Shown here: positions 17,158-27,634 of the stretch, piece by piece
Position numbering within the stretch: position 1 is the stretch's first letter
Layout of the letters: each line of letters begins with the position of its first letter
Assembly (NCBI RefSeq): GCF_018613755.1
Contig: NZ_JAGGPP010000008.1
Coordinates: forward strand, 372,001 to 436,000
Direction of reading: 5' to 3'
DNA length: 64,000 nt
DNA from: Arthrobacter sp. ISL-72
GTDB lineage: Bacteria; Actinomycetota; Actinomycetes; Actinomycetales; Micrococcaceae
The notes under the pieces: model-generated
The model's input: the letters and a program-made list of their open reading frames with translations, nothing else
Database searches by the model: none
Told to the model about the DNA's origin: nothing
Made by a program: the position numbers and the translations under genes

Positions 17158-18408
17158 GTGTACGAAATTGAGAACGTCCTCAGGCCTTACGCCTGGGGCT
17201 CCACCACCGCGATTGCCGGGCTGCTGGGCCGGCCCGCGTCGGGCGGGCCTGAAGCGGAGCTGTGGGTGGGCGCCCACCCGGATTCACCTTCCGTTGCAAC
17301 CGCGGCCGACGGCGGTCCGCTGGCTCTGGACGCACTGATCAGTTCTGATCCCGGTCACCATTTGGGCAGTGCCAGCGTGGCGGAGTTCGGCCCCCGCCTG
17401 CCGTTCCTGCTCAAGGTCCTCGCCGCCGAAACTCCCCTGTCCCTCCAGGTGCACCCCACGCTGGAGCAGGCACGGGCCGGGTTTGCGCGCGAGGAGGCTG
17501 CCGGCGTCGACCGTTCCGCGGCCGAGCGGAACTACAAGGATGACAACCACAAGCCGGAGATGATCTTTGCCCTGACGCCGTTTGAGGCGCTCTGCGGCTT
17601 CCGTCCGGCTGCGTCGTCCCGTGCCCTCTTTGAGCACCTTGCGGCGTCCATGCGCGAGATATCCGTTGACGTCCCGCAGGTTTTCCTGGATGTCGTGGAG
17701 GACCTTGCTGCGCCGGTGGAGCACGATGCGCTGAAGGCTGCCTTCACCCGCCTCATCGGCGGAGGCCATGCCGTCTCCCATGCTGTGCGAGAGCTCGTCG
17801 CAGCCCTCAAGGCCGGGCTGACAATGACCCCGTACCAGACTGAGCTGTCCACTGTCGTCAGCCTGCACGGGCACTACCCGGGGGATCCCGGTGTACTCAT
17901 TTCGTTGCTGCTGAACCGGATCTCGCTGGCTCCCGGCGATGCAGTGTACCTGCCGGCGGGCAACGTCCATGCCTACCTCCATGGCCTCGGCATCGAGGTC
18001 ATGGCTTCCTCGGACAATGTGCTCCGGGGCGGCCTGACGCCAAAGTTTGTGGATGTTCCCGAACTGTTGGACACCGTCGAATTCGAATCGGTGGGCGTGC
18101 CGATGCTGCAGCCGGAGACGTCTGGGCTGGGCCAGGAGCTGTACCGGCCGCCGTTCCGCGAATTCCAGCTGCAGCGGATCGAGCTGGAGGCCGGCGCCGG
18201 CCCCGTTCCGCTGGCGCAGTCGGGCGCGGCCGTGATCATCGTGATCGCCGGCTCCGTGCTTTTGGACTCCCCCAAAGGCGACCTCCGCCTGGACCGCGGT
18301 GCGAGTGCCTTCCTCCCTGCCGCGGAGGCTCCGGTCAACGTGCACCCCGCAGCCGGCGCTGCAGGGACCGCCGTTGCCTTTGCCGTGACCACCGCAGCGG
18401 GAGCCTGA
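17158..18408 (+). CDS. manA: Mannose-6-phosphate isomerase, class I
   Basis: Zinc enzyme interconverting fructose-6-phosphate and mannose-6-phosphate, feeding GDP-mannose for glycans and glycolipids. The N-terminus IENVLRPYAWGSTTAIAGLLG is typical; zinc-site regions LSLQVHPTLEQA and DDNHKPEMIFAL are present, as is the late GDAVYLPAGNVHAYLHGLGIEVMASSDNVLRGG segment. It is 416 residues. The start is GTG 17158 with AAGGA nine bases upstream. The FemAB gene follows after four bases. In several relatives manA lies near a phosphomannomutase; none is seen in this window. Confidence 0.96.
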   Translation: MYEIENVLRPYAWGSTTAIAGLLGRPASGGPEAELWVGAHPDSPSVATAADGGPLALDALISSDPGHHLGSASVAEFGPRLPFLLKVLAAETPLSLQVHPTLEQARAGFAREEAAGVDRSAAERNYKDDNHKPEMIFALTPFEALCGFRPAASSRALFEHLAASMREISVDVPQVFLDVVEDLAAPVEHDALKAAFTRLIGGGHAVSHAVRELVAALKAGLTMTPYQTELSTVVSLHGHYPGDPGVLISLLLNRISLAPGDAVYLPAGNVHAYLHGLGIEVMASSDNVLRGGLTPKFVDVPELLDTVEFESVGVPMLQPETSGLGQELYRPPFREFQLQRIELEAGAGPVPLAQSGAAVIIVIAGSVLLDSPKGDLRLDRGASAFLPAAEAPVNVHPAAGAAGTAVAFAVTTAAGA

Positions 18409-18412
18409 TTCG

Positions 18413-19360
18413 GTGGAATACTTCCTGCAGACCCCGCAATGGGCGGAATTCCAGCGCTCCCTGGGCCGCACGGTGCACGAACAGTCAGGTGCAGGCTGGA
18501 GCTTCCTTGCCGTGGAGGAGAAGAATCCGGCGGGCAAGGTCCTCTACGCCCCGTACGGTCCCGTGGCGTCTTCGCTGGATGCGTTCGACGCCTCCCTGGC
18601 GGCTCTGGTGGCGCTGGCCCGCAGGTCCGGGGCGGCATTCGTCCGGATCGAGCCGGTCAGTGCCGGCTTCGAAACCCCTGATTCCGAAACAATTTTGCGG
18701 AGCCGCGGCCTGCGTCCGGCCCCCGTCAGCCAGCAGCCTGAACTGAGCTGGATCGTGGACCTTGACCGGGACTTCAAAGACGTCCTGGCGGAGATGAAGC
18801 CCGTGAACCGGAACCTCTACCGGAACATCCACAAGAAGGACGTGACGTTCCGGACGTCGCAGGATCCGGAGGACATCCGCATCCTCCTGAACTTCCTGCA
18901 CATGACGGCGAAACGCAGCCGCTTCAAGCCGCAGAGCGATGAGTACCTCAGCCAGGTTGCGCAATCGCTGATGTCCGCAGGTGCAGCCACGCTGTTCATC
19001 GCCGAACGCCATGGCGGCCCGATCGCCGCTGCCCTGGCCTACGACTCCGCCGACACCCGCACCTACGCCCATGCGGCGCTGGACGACTCGCACCGGAAGC
19101 TCAGCGCCGGCATACCGCTGCTGGTAACGCTTATGGCAGATGCCAAGGAGAAGGGCCTCAAGCACGTCGACCTGTGGGGTGTGGCCCCGGAAGACGACCC
19201 CAACCACAAGTGGGCCGGGTTCACCGCGTTCAAGAAGTCCTTCGGCGGCCGTGAAGTCGCCTACCCGGGCACCTGGGATCTCCCCGTGAAGAAGGCTCGT
19301 TACGGCGCCTACCAGCTGGCCCGGAAGGCCCGCGAAAAGCTCCGCACCCTCCGCAGCTAA
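18413..19360 (+). CDS. FemAB/FemX-type peptidoglycan bridge aminoacyltransferase
   Basis: Cytosolic or membrane-surface transferase that adds an amino acid from aminoacyl-tRNA to the lipid II stem peptide, building the interpeptide bridge. Two GNAT-like halves are visible: residues 1-150 (VEYFLQTPQWAEFQRSLG, LYAPYGPV, ILRSRGLRPAP) and 150-310 (FLHMTAKRSRFKPQ, LFIAERHGGPIAAALAY, HVDLWGVAPEDDPNHKWAGFTAFKKSFGG, the last being a strong family signature). It lacks the long coiled-coil insertion of staphylococcal FemA. The GTG at 18413 is four bases after the manA stop. A cluster of hairpin repeats follows. Confidence 0.9.
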   Translation: MEYFLQTPQWAEFQRSLGRTVHEQSGAGWSFLAVEEKNPAGKVLYAPYGPVASSLDAFDASLAALVALARRSGAAFVRIEPVSAGFETPDSETILRSRGLRPAPVSQQPELSWIVDLDRDFKDVLAEMKPVNRNLYRNIHKKDVTFRTSQDPEDIRILLNFLHMTAKRSRFKPQSDEYLSQVAQSLMSAGAATLFIAERHGGPIAAALAYDSADTRTYAHAALDDSHRKLSAGIPLLVTLMADAKEKGLKHVDLWGVAPEDDPNHKWAGFTAFKKSFGGREVAYPGTWDLPVKKARYGAYQLARKAREKLRTLRS

Positions 19361-19368
19361 CCCCCATC

Positions 19369-19392
19369 AGCGCGAACGGACACTTAAGCCCC
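19369..19392 (+). repeat. REP-like repeat family 1, copy A (direct)
   Basis: Begins AGCGCGAACGGACACTT and continues AAGCCCC; it differs from copies B and C in the GC-rich end. It starts eight bases after the FemAB stop codon. Confidence 0.8.
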
Positions 19393-19400
19393 ACCCCCGA

Positions 19401-19426
19401 AGCGCGAACGGACACTTGGGGCCCGG
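19401..19426 (+). repeat. REP-like repeat family 1, copy B (direct)
   Basis: Contains AGCGCGAACGGACACTTGGG followed by GCCCGG. The 26-base unit is identical to copy C. Confidence 0.85.
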
Positions 19427-19432
19427 CGGTAA

Positions 19433-19458
19433 AGCGCGAACGGACACTTGGGGCCCGG
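19433..19458 (+). repeat. REP-like repeat family 1, copy C (direct)
   Basis: Identical 26-base unit to copy B, six bases further on. It forms one arm of a long hairpin with copy D. Confidence 0.85.
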
Positions 19459-19462
19459 GTTT

Positions 19463-19489
19463 CGGGGCCTCAAGTGTCCGTTCGCGCTT
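19463..19489 (-). repeat. REP-like repeat family 1, copy D (inverted)
   Basis: The reverse complement starts AAGCGCGAACGGACACTTGA. With copy C it makes a stem of about 24 bp with a tiny loop, which could also terminate manA/FemAB transcripts. Confidence 0.85.
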
Positions 19490-19550
19490 CCTGCGACGGT
19501 TCGCCTGTGGATAACAGCTCTGGCCTGCGCCAAGCGTTGCAGACTGGAGC

Positions 19551-20403
19551 ATGCCCAGGACGCCCCTGCCGTGTGAACTACTCACCGGTTCCTTCACTTC
19601 AACTGCCGCCAGCGCCTTGGGGGTGCCCCGAAAGCGGCAGCGGCAATCCGACGTCCTCATCCCCTCCCGTGGCATCCGAATCCCACTGGAGAGCCCGAAC
19701 TTTGCTGCATGCAGTCTCCGGGCTTATACGGACCTGGATGACGAATCAGTCCTGACGCACCAGTCCGCTGCCCGCATTTGGGCGTTCGGCCTTCCTCCAT
19801 GGATGCAGGAGGACTGGCGCATCCATGTAGCCCGGGATCGCACGGGCAGCAAACCCCGCCGGCTCAATGTGGTGGGCCACCGGCTGACGTTCAAGGACGG
19901 CGAAGTGATGATGCACGACGGCGTACGAGTCACCTCACCGGAAAGGACGTGGCTCGATCTTGCTGCTGTCCTTTCCGTCGACGAACTGATCGCGGCCGGT
20001 GATTCCATCGTTGTTGCCCACGGCCCTGACTTTCCCCGGCCCAAGGAAGCCCTGTCCACCCTTGCAGAGTTACGTCGAATGGTCGGCGCTCATCCCGGAA
20101 CTCAACTACGTCATCACCGATGAGTGGGGACAGGCAGCAGTGTGGCCGGACGGTGCCTATCCGGAGGAACGGATCGCCTTGCAGTACGACGGTGTCCACC
20201 ATGCTGACCCGATCCAGGTCCGAAGCGACACCCGCCGTCGGACCGTAACCGAACGGCTCGGTTGGCGCGAAGTACGCGTCTTCAAGGAGGACCTCGAAGG
20301 AGACAAGCCGTTCGTGATCGAAAAAATCAAGGCCGTGATGAGGTTCGGTGGTCACCGCCAACGAACAACGCGAACGGGGACTTGGGGCCCTGAATCGGTA
20401 TGA
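19551..20403 (+). pseudogene. Broken DUF559/AbiEi-like endonuclease-domain gene
   Basis: The first part (frame of 19551) reads like the N-terminus of actinobacterial proteins with a winged-helix/AbiEi-like start and a C-terminal DUF559 (Vsr/PD-(D/E)XK-like) domain: SVLTHQSAARIWAFGLP, VTSPERTWLDLAAVLSVDELIAAGDSIV. Around 20075-20085 the frame changes: the text after LAELRRMV is out of frame, while the next frame resumes at ALIPELNYVITDEWGQAAVWPDGAYPEERIALQYDG and runs to 20403 with RLGWREVRVFKEDL. From memory of the family, about 35-40 residues before LPELN are missing, so a deletion with frameshift is likely. The gene is boxed by repeat copies on both sides. Confidence 0.7.
20368..20390 (+). 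repeat. REP-like repeat family 1, copy E (direct)
   Basis: Reads ACGCGAACGGGGACTTGGGG then CCC, a slightly diverged copy inside the 3' end of the broken DUF559 gene. Confidence 0.8.
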
Positions 20404-20406
20404 TCC

Positions 20407-20430
20407 GGGCCCCAAGTGTCCGTTCGCGCT
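20407..20430 (-). repeat. REP-like repeat family 1, copy F (inverted)
   Basis: The reverse complement begins AGCGCGAACGGACACTTGGG. It pairs with copy E in a hairpin with a 16-base loop, just past the 3' end of glpX. Confidence 0.85.
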
Positions 20431-20455
20431 GAAGGAGGACGTGGAGAAGGCGGGG

Positions 20456-21493
20456 CTAGCTCTTGCGGGCGTAGCCTTCCCACTTGCTGGCCTGGTGCTC
20501 GCCGTCCACGAAGCGGATGGTTCCGGACTTGGACCGCATGACGATCGACTGGGTCAGGACCTTGTCCTTGGAGTAGCGCACACCCTTGAGGAGGTCGCCG
20601 TCGGTGATTCCCGTGGCTGCGAAGTAGCAGTTGTCGCTGGAGACGAGGTCGTTGGTGGAAAGCACGCGCTCAAGGTCGTGGCCGGCATCGATGGCCTTCT
20701 GCTTCTCGTCATCGCTGGTGGGCCACAGGCGGCCCTGGATGACGCCGCCGAGGGACTTGATGGCACATGCCGCGACGATGCCTTCCGGCGTTCCGCCTAT
20801 ACCCATGAGTGCGTCGACACCGGTTCCCGAGCGCGCAGCCGCGATGGCTCCGGCGACGTCGCCGTCCATGATGAACTTGGTGCGGGCACCGGCCTCGCGG
20901 ATTTCCTCCACGAGCGGACGGTGGCGGTCCCGGTCCAGGATCATGACGTTCAGCTGGTTGACCTTAACGCCCTTTGCCTTGGCGATTAAATGCAGGTTCT
21001 GCTTGACGGGGAGCCGCAGGTCGACCATGTCCGCCGCTTCCGGGCCCGTGACGAGCTTCTCCATGTAGAACACGGCGGAGGGGTCGAACATGGAGCCGCG
21101 TTCGGCAACTGCGAGAACGGCGAGGGCGTTGTTGATGCCCAGGGCGGTCAGCCGGGTTCCGTCAATGGGGTCGACGGCAACATCACATTCGGGGCCGTTG
21201 CCGTCTCCGACACGCTCGCCATTGAAAAGCATGGGAGCTTCGTCCTTCTCACCTTCACCGATGACCACAACGCCGTTGAAGTGGACGGTCTGGAGGAAGG
21301 AGCGCATGGCGTCGACTGCTGCGCCGTCAGCCTTGTTCTTGTCGCCGAAGCCCACCCAGTGGCCACCGGCAATTGCCGCGGCTTCGGTGACGCGGACAAG
21401 TTCCAGGGCAAGGTTGCGGTCCGGTTCGTCAATGCCAACGGCAAGCGACGGGGAGATCGTGGAGTACTGCTGGGTCATAGGCGCTGGTGACAC
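20456..21493 (-). CDS. glpX: Class II fructose-1,6-bisphosphatase
   Basis: Gluconeogenic phosphatase removing the C1 phosphate of fructose-1,6-bisphosphate. Residues VVIGEGEKDEAPMLFNGE and DVAVDPIDGTRLTALG contain the metal and phosphate ligands of the lithium-sensitive phosphatase fold; GIGGTPEGIVAACAIKSLGG is the GlpX-specific signature. It is 345 residues, as expected. Start GTG 21493 is chosen because AGAGG precedes it by five bases; an ATG 15 bases further in has no ribosome site. It is divergent from the DUF4245 gene, an arrangement conserved in mycobacteria. Confidence 0.96.
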   Translation of the reverse strand: MSPAPMTQQYSTISPSLAVGIDEPDRNLALELVRVTEAAAIAGGHWVGFGDKNKADGAAVDAMRSFLQTVHFNGVVVIGEGEKDEAPMLFNGERVGDGNGPECDVAVDPIDGTRLTALGINNALAVLAVAERGSMFDPSAVFYMEKLVTGPEAADMVDLRLPVKQNLHLIAKAKGVKVNQLNVMILDRDRHRPLVEEIREAGARTKFIMDGDVAGAIAAARSGTGVDALMGIGGTPEGIVAACAIKSLGGVIQGRLWPTSDDEKQKAIDAGHDLERVLSTNDLVSSDNCYFAATGITDGDLLKGVRYSKDKVLTQSIVMRSKSGTIRFVDGEHQASKWEGYARKS

Positions 21494-21677
21494 GTGAACC
21501 TCTTCTTCGAGTGGCGATCATTGAACCCGTACGGCCGGTATCAGTCGTCACGGTGATTCCTCTGATACTGATCATAGTCGCGGCGGCATCCGAAGGTCAT
21601 GGGATGACCAGCCCGTGAAACACGGCGGTTCCTCACCGGCGGAATGGCAGGAATGTGAGAACGGCGTTCGAATGGGC

Positions 21678-21683
21678 GACTAT
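21678..21683 (+). promoter_or_regulatory. Possible -10 element of leaderless DUF4245 gene
   Basis: GACTAT (overlapping TATAGA), then six bases and GTG at 21690. No separate Shine-Dalgarno site at normal distance. Confidence 0.35.
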
Positions 21684-21689
21684 AGAAGG

Positions 21690-22379
21690 GTGAGCGAAAC
21701 GCAGGACAAGTCCACTCCCGAGACCCAAACGCCAAGCACGGGCGCATCCGCAGGCCCTGCCGGCGCCGCCGATGCACCCGTTGTTAAGCCTGTTATCCGC
21801 GCCGCAGCGGCAAAAAGGGCCAATGCGTCGGTCATCGGGATGATCATTGCCCTGGTGGTGAGCGTCGCCGCGTTTCTGCCCATCGTCTTGATGAATCCCG
21901 CGCCGAAGTCAGAGGGCTACCGGCCCAATGTGGACGTCAGCGCCGTGGCCTCCAACGCGGCAGGTGTGGCGGGATTCACACCCGTAGCACCCGAGACCGG
22001 CGACACATTCAGTCCGAATTACGCCCGCTGGGAGTCCGGGACCGAATCCGGGGTGCCCACCTGGGAGGTTGGCTACCTTACGCCGAAGGAATCTTTCATC
22101 GGCCTGGTCCAGACCGCCAAGGCCAATCCGACGTGGCTGCTCCAGGAAACCAAGAACGCCCCCGTCACCGGAAGCCGCAACGCCGGCGGCCTCGACTGGG
22201 AACTCCGGGACACCGGCAAGGGCGAGAAGAGCATGGTGCTCGCTCACAAAGGCACCACCGTCGTCTTGACCGGCACGGCCCAACTGGACGAGTTCGCCGT
22301 CCTGGCGGACGCCGTCGTGAAGTCCTTGGAAAGTAACCCTGCCGCCACAGTTTCACCTTCGGCCGCTCCTTCGTCGTAA
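21690..22379 (+). CDS. DUF4245 family membrane-anchored protein
   Basis: A 229-residue protein with a 50-residue Pro/Ala/Thr-rich cytosolic N-terminus, one membrane helix (VIGMIIALVVSVAAFLPIVLM) and a DUF4245 extracytoplasmic domain (YARWESGTESGVPTWEVGYLTP, then WLLQETKNAPV). It ends in a short Ser/Pro tail. The start is set at GTG 21690 from the promoter spacing; in-frame ATG 21672 and GTG 21615 exist but lie at or upstream of the -10. Function is unknown. The position beside glpX is conserved in actinobacteria (Rv1099c/Rv1100). Its stop codon lies inside the -10 of the next gene. Confidence 0.85.
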   Translation: MSETQDKSTPETQTPSTGASAGPAGAADAPVVKPVIRAAAAKRANASVIGMIIALVVSVAAFLPIVLMNPAPKSEGYRPNVDVSAVASNAAGVAGFTPVAPETGDTFSPNYARWESGTESGVPTWEVGYLTPKESFIGLVQTAKANPTWLLQETKNAPVTGSRNAGGLDWELRDTGKGEKSMVLAHKGTTVVLTGTAQLDEFAVLADAVVKSLESNPAATVSPSAAPSS

Positions 22380-22382
22380 AGT
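22377..22382 (+). promoter_or_regulatory. -10 element of leaderless carbonic anhydrase gene
   Basis: TAAAGT overlaps the TAA stop of the DUF4245 gene; six bases later is the GTG start at 22389. Confidence 0.5.
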
Positions 22383-22388
22383 AGCGGC

Positions 22389-23003
22389 GTGGCTACTTAC
22401 CTGACTCCAGCACTGGCATGGCGGCGACTGCGCGAAGGAAATGAGCGCTTCGTTGCCGGAGAATCCTCCCACCCCAACCAGGACGCATCGCGCCGTTCCT
22501 CACTGGTCGAGAACCAGCACCCTTTCGCGGTCATCTTCGGCTGCTCCGATTCCCGCCTCGCGGCAGAGATTATTTTTGACCTAGGCCTGGGCGACGCGTT
22601 CGTCGTCCGCACCGCCGGCCAGGTCATCGACGACGCCGTCCTTGGGTCCCTGGAATACAGCATCGGCGTGCTCGGGGTGCCCTTGATCGTGGTGCTCGGC
22701 CACGACAGCTGCGGCGCCGTCAGCGCGACAAAGACCGCTGTGGAAACCGGCAAGATGCCCGTCGGCTTCATCCGCGACCTCGTAGAGCGCATCACGCCGT
22801 CGGTCCTGACGTCGCTGCGCAACGACGAAAATGAGGTCAACGAGATGGTGGTGGAGCACGTCAAGCAGACCTCACAGCGGCTTGTCGACAGCTCGCGTGT
22901 GATTTCCACCGCAATTGAAACCGGCAGGGCGGCGGTCATCGGCCTCTCCTACAGCCTCGTCGAGGGCCGCGCAAACCTTGTTTCCGGAATCGGAGACCTC
23001 TAG
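22389..23003 (+). CDS. Beta-class carbonic anhydrase
   Basis: Zinc enzyme interconverting carbon dioxide and bicarbonate in the cytosol. The zinc ligands are Cys52 (GCSDSR, with Asp54 and Arg56 as the catalytic dyad), His105 and Cys108 (GHDSCGA). At 204 residues it is normal for the clade. Bicarbonate is a substrate of carboxylases and of PurK nearby, but linkage is only inference. The GTG start is placed by the leaderless promoter. No tight coupling to fumC, which has its own promoter 85 bases on. Confidence 0.95.
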   Translation: MATYLTPALAWRRLREGNERFVAGESSHPNQDASRRSSLVENQHPFAVIFGCSDSRLAAEIIFDLGLGDAFVVRTAGQVIDDAVLGSLEYSIGVLGVPLIVVLGHDSCGAVSATKTAVETGKMPVGFIRDLVERITPSVLTSLRNDENEVNEMVVEHVKQTSQRLVDSSRVISTAIETGRAAVIGLSYSLVEGRANLVSGIGDL

Positions 23004-23085
23004 AACCACTTGGAGGACGAACCGTCGGCGCCATCCGGCGCCGACGCAAGCCCTTCACGGTTTCAGCCCCGGCCGCAAATCGCCC

Positions 23086-23091
23086 TAAGCT
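23086..23091 (+). promoter_or_regulatory. -10 element of leaderless fumC
   Basis: TAAGCT, six bases (AGCCCC), then ATG at 23098. Confidence 0.55.
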
Positions 23092-23097
23092 AGCCCC

Positions 23098-24519
23098 ATG
23101 ACTTCCACTGAAGAATTCCGCATTGAACATGACACGATGGGCGAAGTCCGCGTCCCCGTGAACGCCCTGTACCGTGCACAGACGCAGCGTGCAGTTGAAA
23201 ACTTCCCCATCTCCGGAAAAACCCTGGAACGCGCACACATCGAGGCCCTCGCCCGGGTCAAGAAGGCTGCCGCCCAGGCCAACGCTGAACTTGGAGTGCT
23301 CGACGGCGAGCTGGCCAAGGCGATCGCGGAAGCTGCCGATGAGGTTGCTGCCGGGAAGTACGACGGCGACTTCCCCATCGACGTCTTCCAGACCGGCTCC
23401 GGCACGTCCTCGAACATGAACACCAACGAGGTCATCGCGGAGCTTGCCACCCGCGCCCTTAAGTCCGCCGGCAGCGACAAAGTTGTCCACCCGAACGACC
23501 ACGTCAACGCCTCGCAGTCCTCCAACGACGTGTTCCCCACCTCGGTCCACGTCGCGGCGACGTCAGCGCTGATCAACGACCTCATCCCGGCCCTCGGCTA
23601 CCTGGCTGATTCGCTGGACCGCAAGGCCCTTGAGTTCAAGGACGTCGTCAAGTCCGGCCGTACGCACCTCATGGACGCCACCCCGGTGACCCTCGGCCAG
23701 GAGTTCGGCGGCTACGCCGCACAGGTCCGCTACGGCATCGAGCGCATCAACGCCTCCCTCCCCCGGGTGGCGGAAGTTCCCCTCGGCGGCACCGCTGTGG
23801 GCACCGGCATCAACACCCCGGCCGGCTTCCCGGAGCGCGTCATCGAACTCCTTGCGACCGACACCGGCCTGCCGCTGACCGAGGCCCGCGACCACTTCGA
23901 GGCACAGGCCAACCGCGACGGCCTCATCGAAGCCTCCAGCCAACTGCGGAACATCGCGATCTCCTTCATGAAGATCAACAACGACCTCCGCTGGATGGGC
24001 TCCGGCCCCAACACCGGCCTCGGCGAAATCGCCATCCCGGACCTCCAGCCCGGCTCCTCGATCATGCCGGGCAAGGTCAACCCGGTCATCTGCGAAGCGT
24101 CCATCATGGTCTGCGCGCAGGTCATCGGCAACGACACCGCCATCGCCTGGTCCGGCACCAACGGCGCCTTCGAACTCAACGTCGGCATCCCCGTCATGGC
24201 CGCCAACCTGCTCGAGTCCGTGCGCCTGCTGGCCAACACCAGCCGCGTCATGGCCGACAAGATGATCGACGGCATCACCGCCAACGTCGAGCGGGCCCGC
24301 TTCCTCGCCGAGGCTTCACCGTCCATCGTCACCCCGCTGAACAAGTTCATCGGCTACGAAAACGCCGCCAAGATCGCCAAGAAGGCTGTAGCTGAGGGTT
24401 TGACCATCCGTGAGACCGTCGTAGCCATGGGCTTCCTGGAGCGCGGCGAACTCACCGAAGAGCAGCTGGACACCGCCCTTGACGTCATGTCCATGACGCG
24501 CCCCCCGCACAAGGCATAG
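23098..24519 (+). CDS. fumC: Class II fumarate hydratase
   Basis: TCA-cycle enzyme hydrating fumarate to malate; homotetramer, iron-independent. It is 473 residues. Signatures include [15 protein letters not shown], the Ser/His region [29 protein letters not shown] and the superfamily signature [11 protein letters not shown] near residue 318. The ATG at 23098 follows a leaderless promoter. A hairpin terminator follows the stop. glpX, DUF4245 and fumC near each other match the mycobacterial order. Confidence 0.98.
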   Translation: MTSTEEFRIEHDTMGEVRVPVNALYRAQTQRAVENFPISGKTLERAHIEALARVKKAAAQANAELGVLDGELAKAIAEAADEVAAGKYDGDFPIDVFQTGSGTSSNMNTNEVIAELATRALKSAGSDKVVHPNDHVNASQSSNDVFPTSVHVAATSALINDLIPALGYLADSLDRKALEFKDVVKSGRTHLMDATPVTLGQEFGGYAAQVRYGIERINASLPRVAEVPLGGTAVGTGINTPAGFPERVIELLATDTGLPLTEARDHFEAQANRDGLIEASSQLRNIAISFMKINNDLRWMGSGPNTGLGEIAIPDLQPGSSIMPGKVNPVICEASIMVCAQVIGNDTAIAWSGTNGAFELNVGIPVMAANLLESVRLLANTSRVMADKMIDGITANVERARFLAEASPSIVTPLNKFIGYENAAKIAKKAVAEGLTIRETVVAMGFLERGELTEEQLDTALDVMSMTRPPHKA

Positions 24520-24532
24520 TTTCCAAAGAAGT

Positions 24533-24586
24533 ACGACGGCGGCCGCCCCCTTCGCAGCGAAGGCGGGCGGCCGTCGTCGTTCTTTG
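24533..24586 (+). terminator. Hairpin terminator of fumC
   Basis: A 16-bp GC-rich stem starting ACGACGGCGGCCGCCC with one G:U pair and an inner CCTTCG/CGAAGG stem, followed by a T-rich tail (TCTTTGTTGTTCT). Confidence 0.8.
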
Positions 24587-24627
24587 TTGTTCTGTCCTCC
24601 CCGGAGTTTTTGGCGCTGCCCTCCTTG

Positions 24628-24690
24628 GAGTTTTTGTCCAGATATCGCGAGTTGGAGGCCCACGAAGTCGCGATATGTGGACAAAAACTC
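24628..24690. repeat. Hairpin repeat family 2, full copy
   Basis: Two 23-base arms (24628-24650 and 24668-24690) starting GAGTTTTTGTCCAGATATCG pair with a single mismatch around a 17-base loop. A fragment, GGAGTTTTTGG, lies just upstream at 24603. A second, degenerate copy of the family is at 46318. Confidence 0.8.
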
Positions 24691-24727
24691 GACGGGTCTA
24701 CAGTGGGCCCTCAGCGGCGCCTCGATC

Positions 24728-24769
24728 TAAACTTGCACTAACTCGTTTTGAGTGCAAAACTTCACTTTT

Positions 24770-24785
<16 letters not shown>
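24728..24785. promoter_or_regulatory. Promoter and candidate TetR operators for the TetR/MFS pair
   Basis: TAAACT (24728-24733) can serve as a -10. Overlapping it is TTGCACT (24733-24739) with its inverted partner AGTGCAA (24751-24757); a third AGTGCAA half-site is at 24779-24785, and TCACTTTTGTGA is at 24762-24773. This fits autorepression by the adjacent TetR protein. Confidence 0.5.
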
Positions 24786-27051
<2,266 letters not shown>

Positions 27052-27078
27052 GAGGGCCGGAGTCCAGGAGGGCCGGAC

Positions 27079-27104
27079 CCGGCGGCCGCAGCTGCGGCCG
27101 CCGG
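27079..27104. terminator. Perfect 26-base palindrome between MFS and NUDIX genes
   Basis: Thirteen-base self-complementary arms (CCGGCGGCCGCAG and complement) without a loop, between convergent genes. It probably serves both as terminator. Just before it a ten-base unit GGAGGGCCGG occurs twice (27051 and 27067). Confidence 0.55.
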
Positions 27105-27109
27105 CACGG

Positions 27110-27580
27110 TCAGGGTTCGTAGTGGACGGTGTCGTCTGGCAGCAGTGCGCGCCGGATGGATTCGCGGTCTCCGGGCCTGATGTCCGGCAGCTCCTCGAGC
27201 GGGAACCAGCCCACTGCCACGGATTCGTCGTCGTTCACGCGGGCTTCGCCGGAGACGTGGCGGCAGCGGAACACAATGTCCAGGAAGTCGCACACATCGC
27301 CGTTGGGGAAGGTCACCGGACCCACAACGCCGACGGAGACCATGCGTTCCGTTTCCGCCACGACGGCTGTTTCTTCGAAGATTTCCCGGATAAGCCCGGG
27401 GGCTGGATGCTCTCCCGGCTCCAGCAGTCCGGAGATCAGTGTCCACCGGCCGTTGTCGGCGCGCTGGCCCAGGAGGACGTGGCCGTCGTCGTTGAAGACC
27501 ACTCCGCGAACCGCGGGAATCCACAACGGGTCATGACCGATTTTTTCGCGGAGCTTGAGGATGAAGTCGGGCACAGCCAT
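27110..27580 (-). CDS. NUDIX hydrolase
   Basis: A 156-residue NUDIX protein hydrolysing a nucleoside diphosphate derivative. The full NUDIX box is present: GLLEPGEHPAPGLIREIFEE then T, matching G-x5-E-x7-REUxEExGU, near residues 60-82. Upstream IPAVRGVVFNDDGHVLLGQR is the usual first strand. The substrate is unknown; RADNGRWTLISG resembles ADP-ribose/NADH-type members. ATG 27580 is chosen because TACGCT lies six bases upstream on the minus strand; an upstream TTG at 27610 is less likely. Confidence 0.92.
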   Translation of the reverse strand: MAVPDFILKLREKIGHDPLWIPAVRGVVFNDDGHVLLGQRADNGRWTLISGLLEPGEHPAPGLIREIFEETAVVAETERMVSVGVVGPVTFPNGDVCDFLDIVFRCRHVSGEARVNDDESVAVGWFPLEELPDIRPGDRESIRRALLPDDTVHYEP

Positions 27581-27586
27581 GACTTC

Positions 27587-27592
27587 AGCGTA
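27587..27592 (-). promoter_or_regulatory. -10 element of leaderless NUDIX gene
   Basis: Minus-strand TACGCT, six bases, ATG at 27580. Confidence 0.45.
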
Positions 27593-27634
27593 ACCCGCCC
27601 GTCCGGCCAACCCGCAGCAAGGCGGCGCAGGCCA

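Noticed and set aside
19369-19489. CRISPR-like array
   Set aside because: The direct copies are only 6-8 bases apart and one is inverted, so there are no spacers; these are hairpin repeats.
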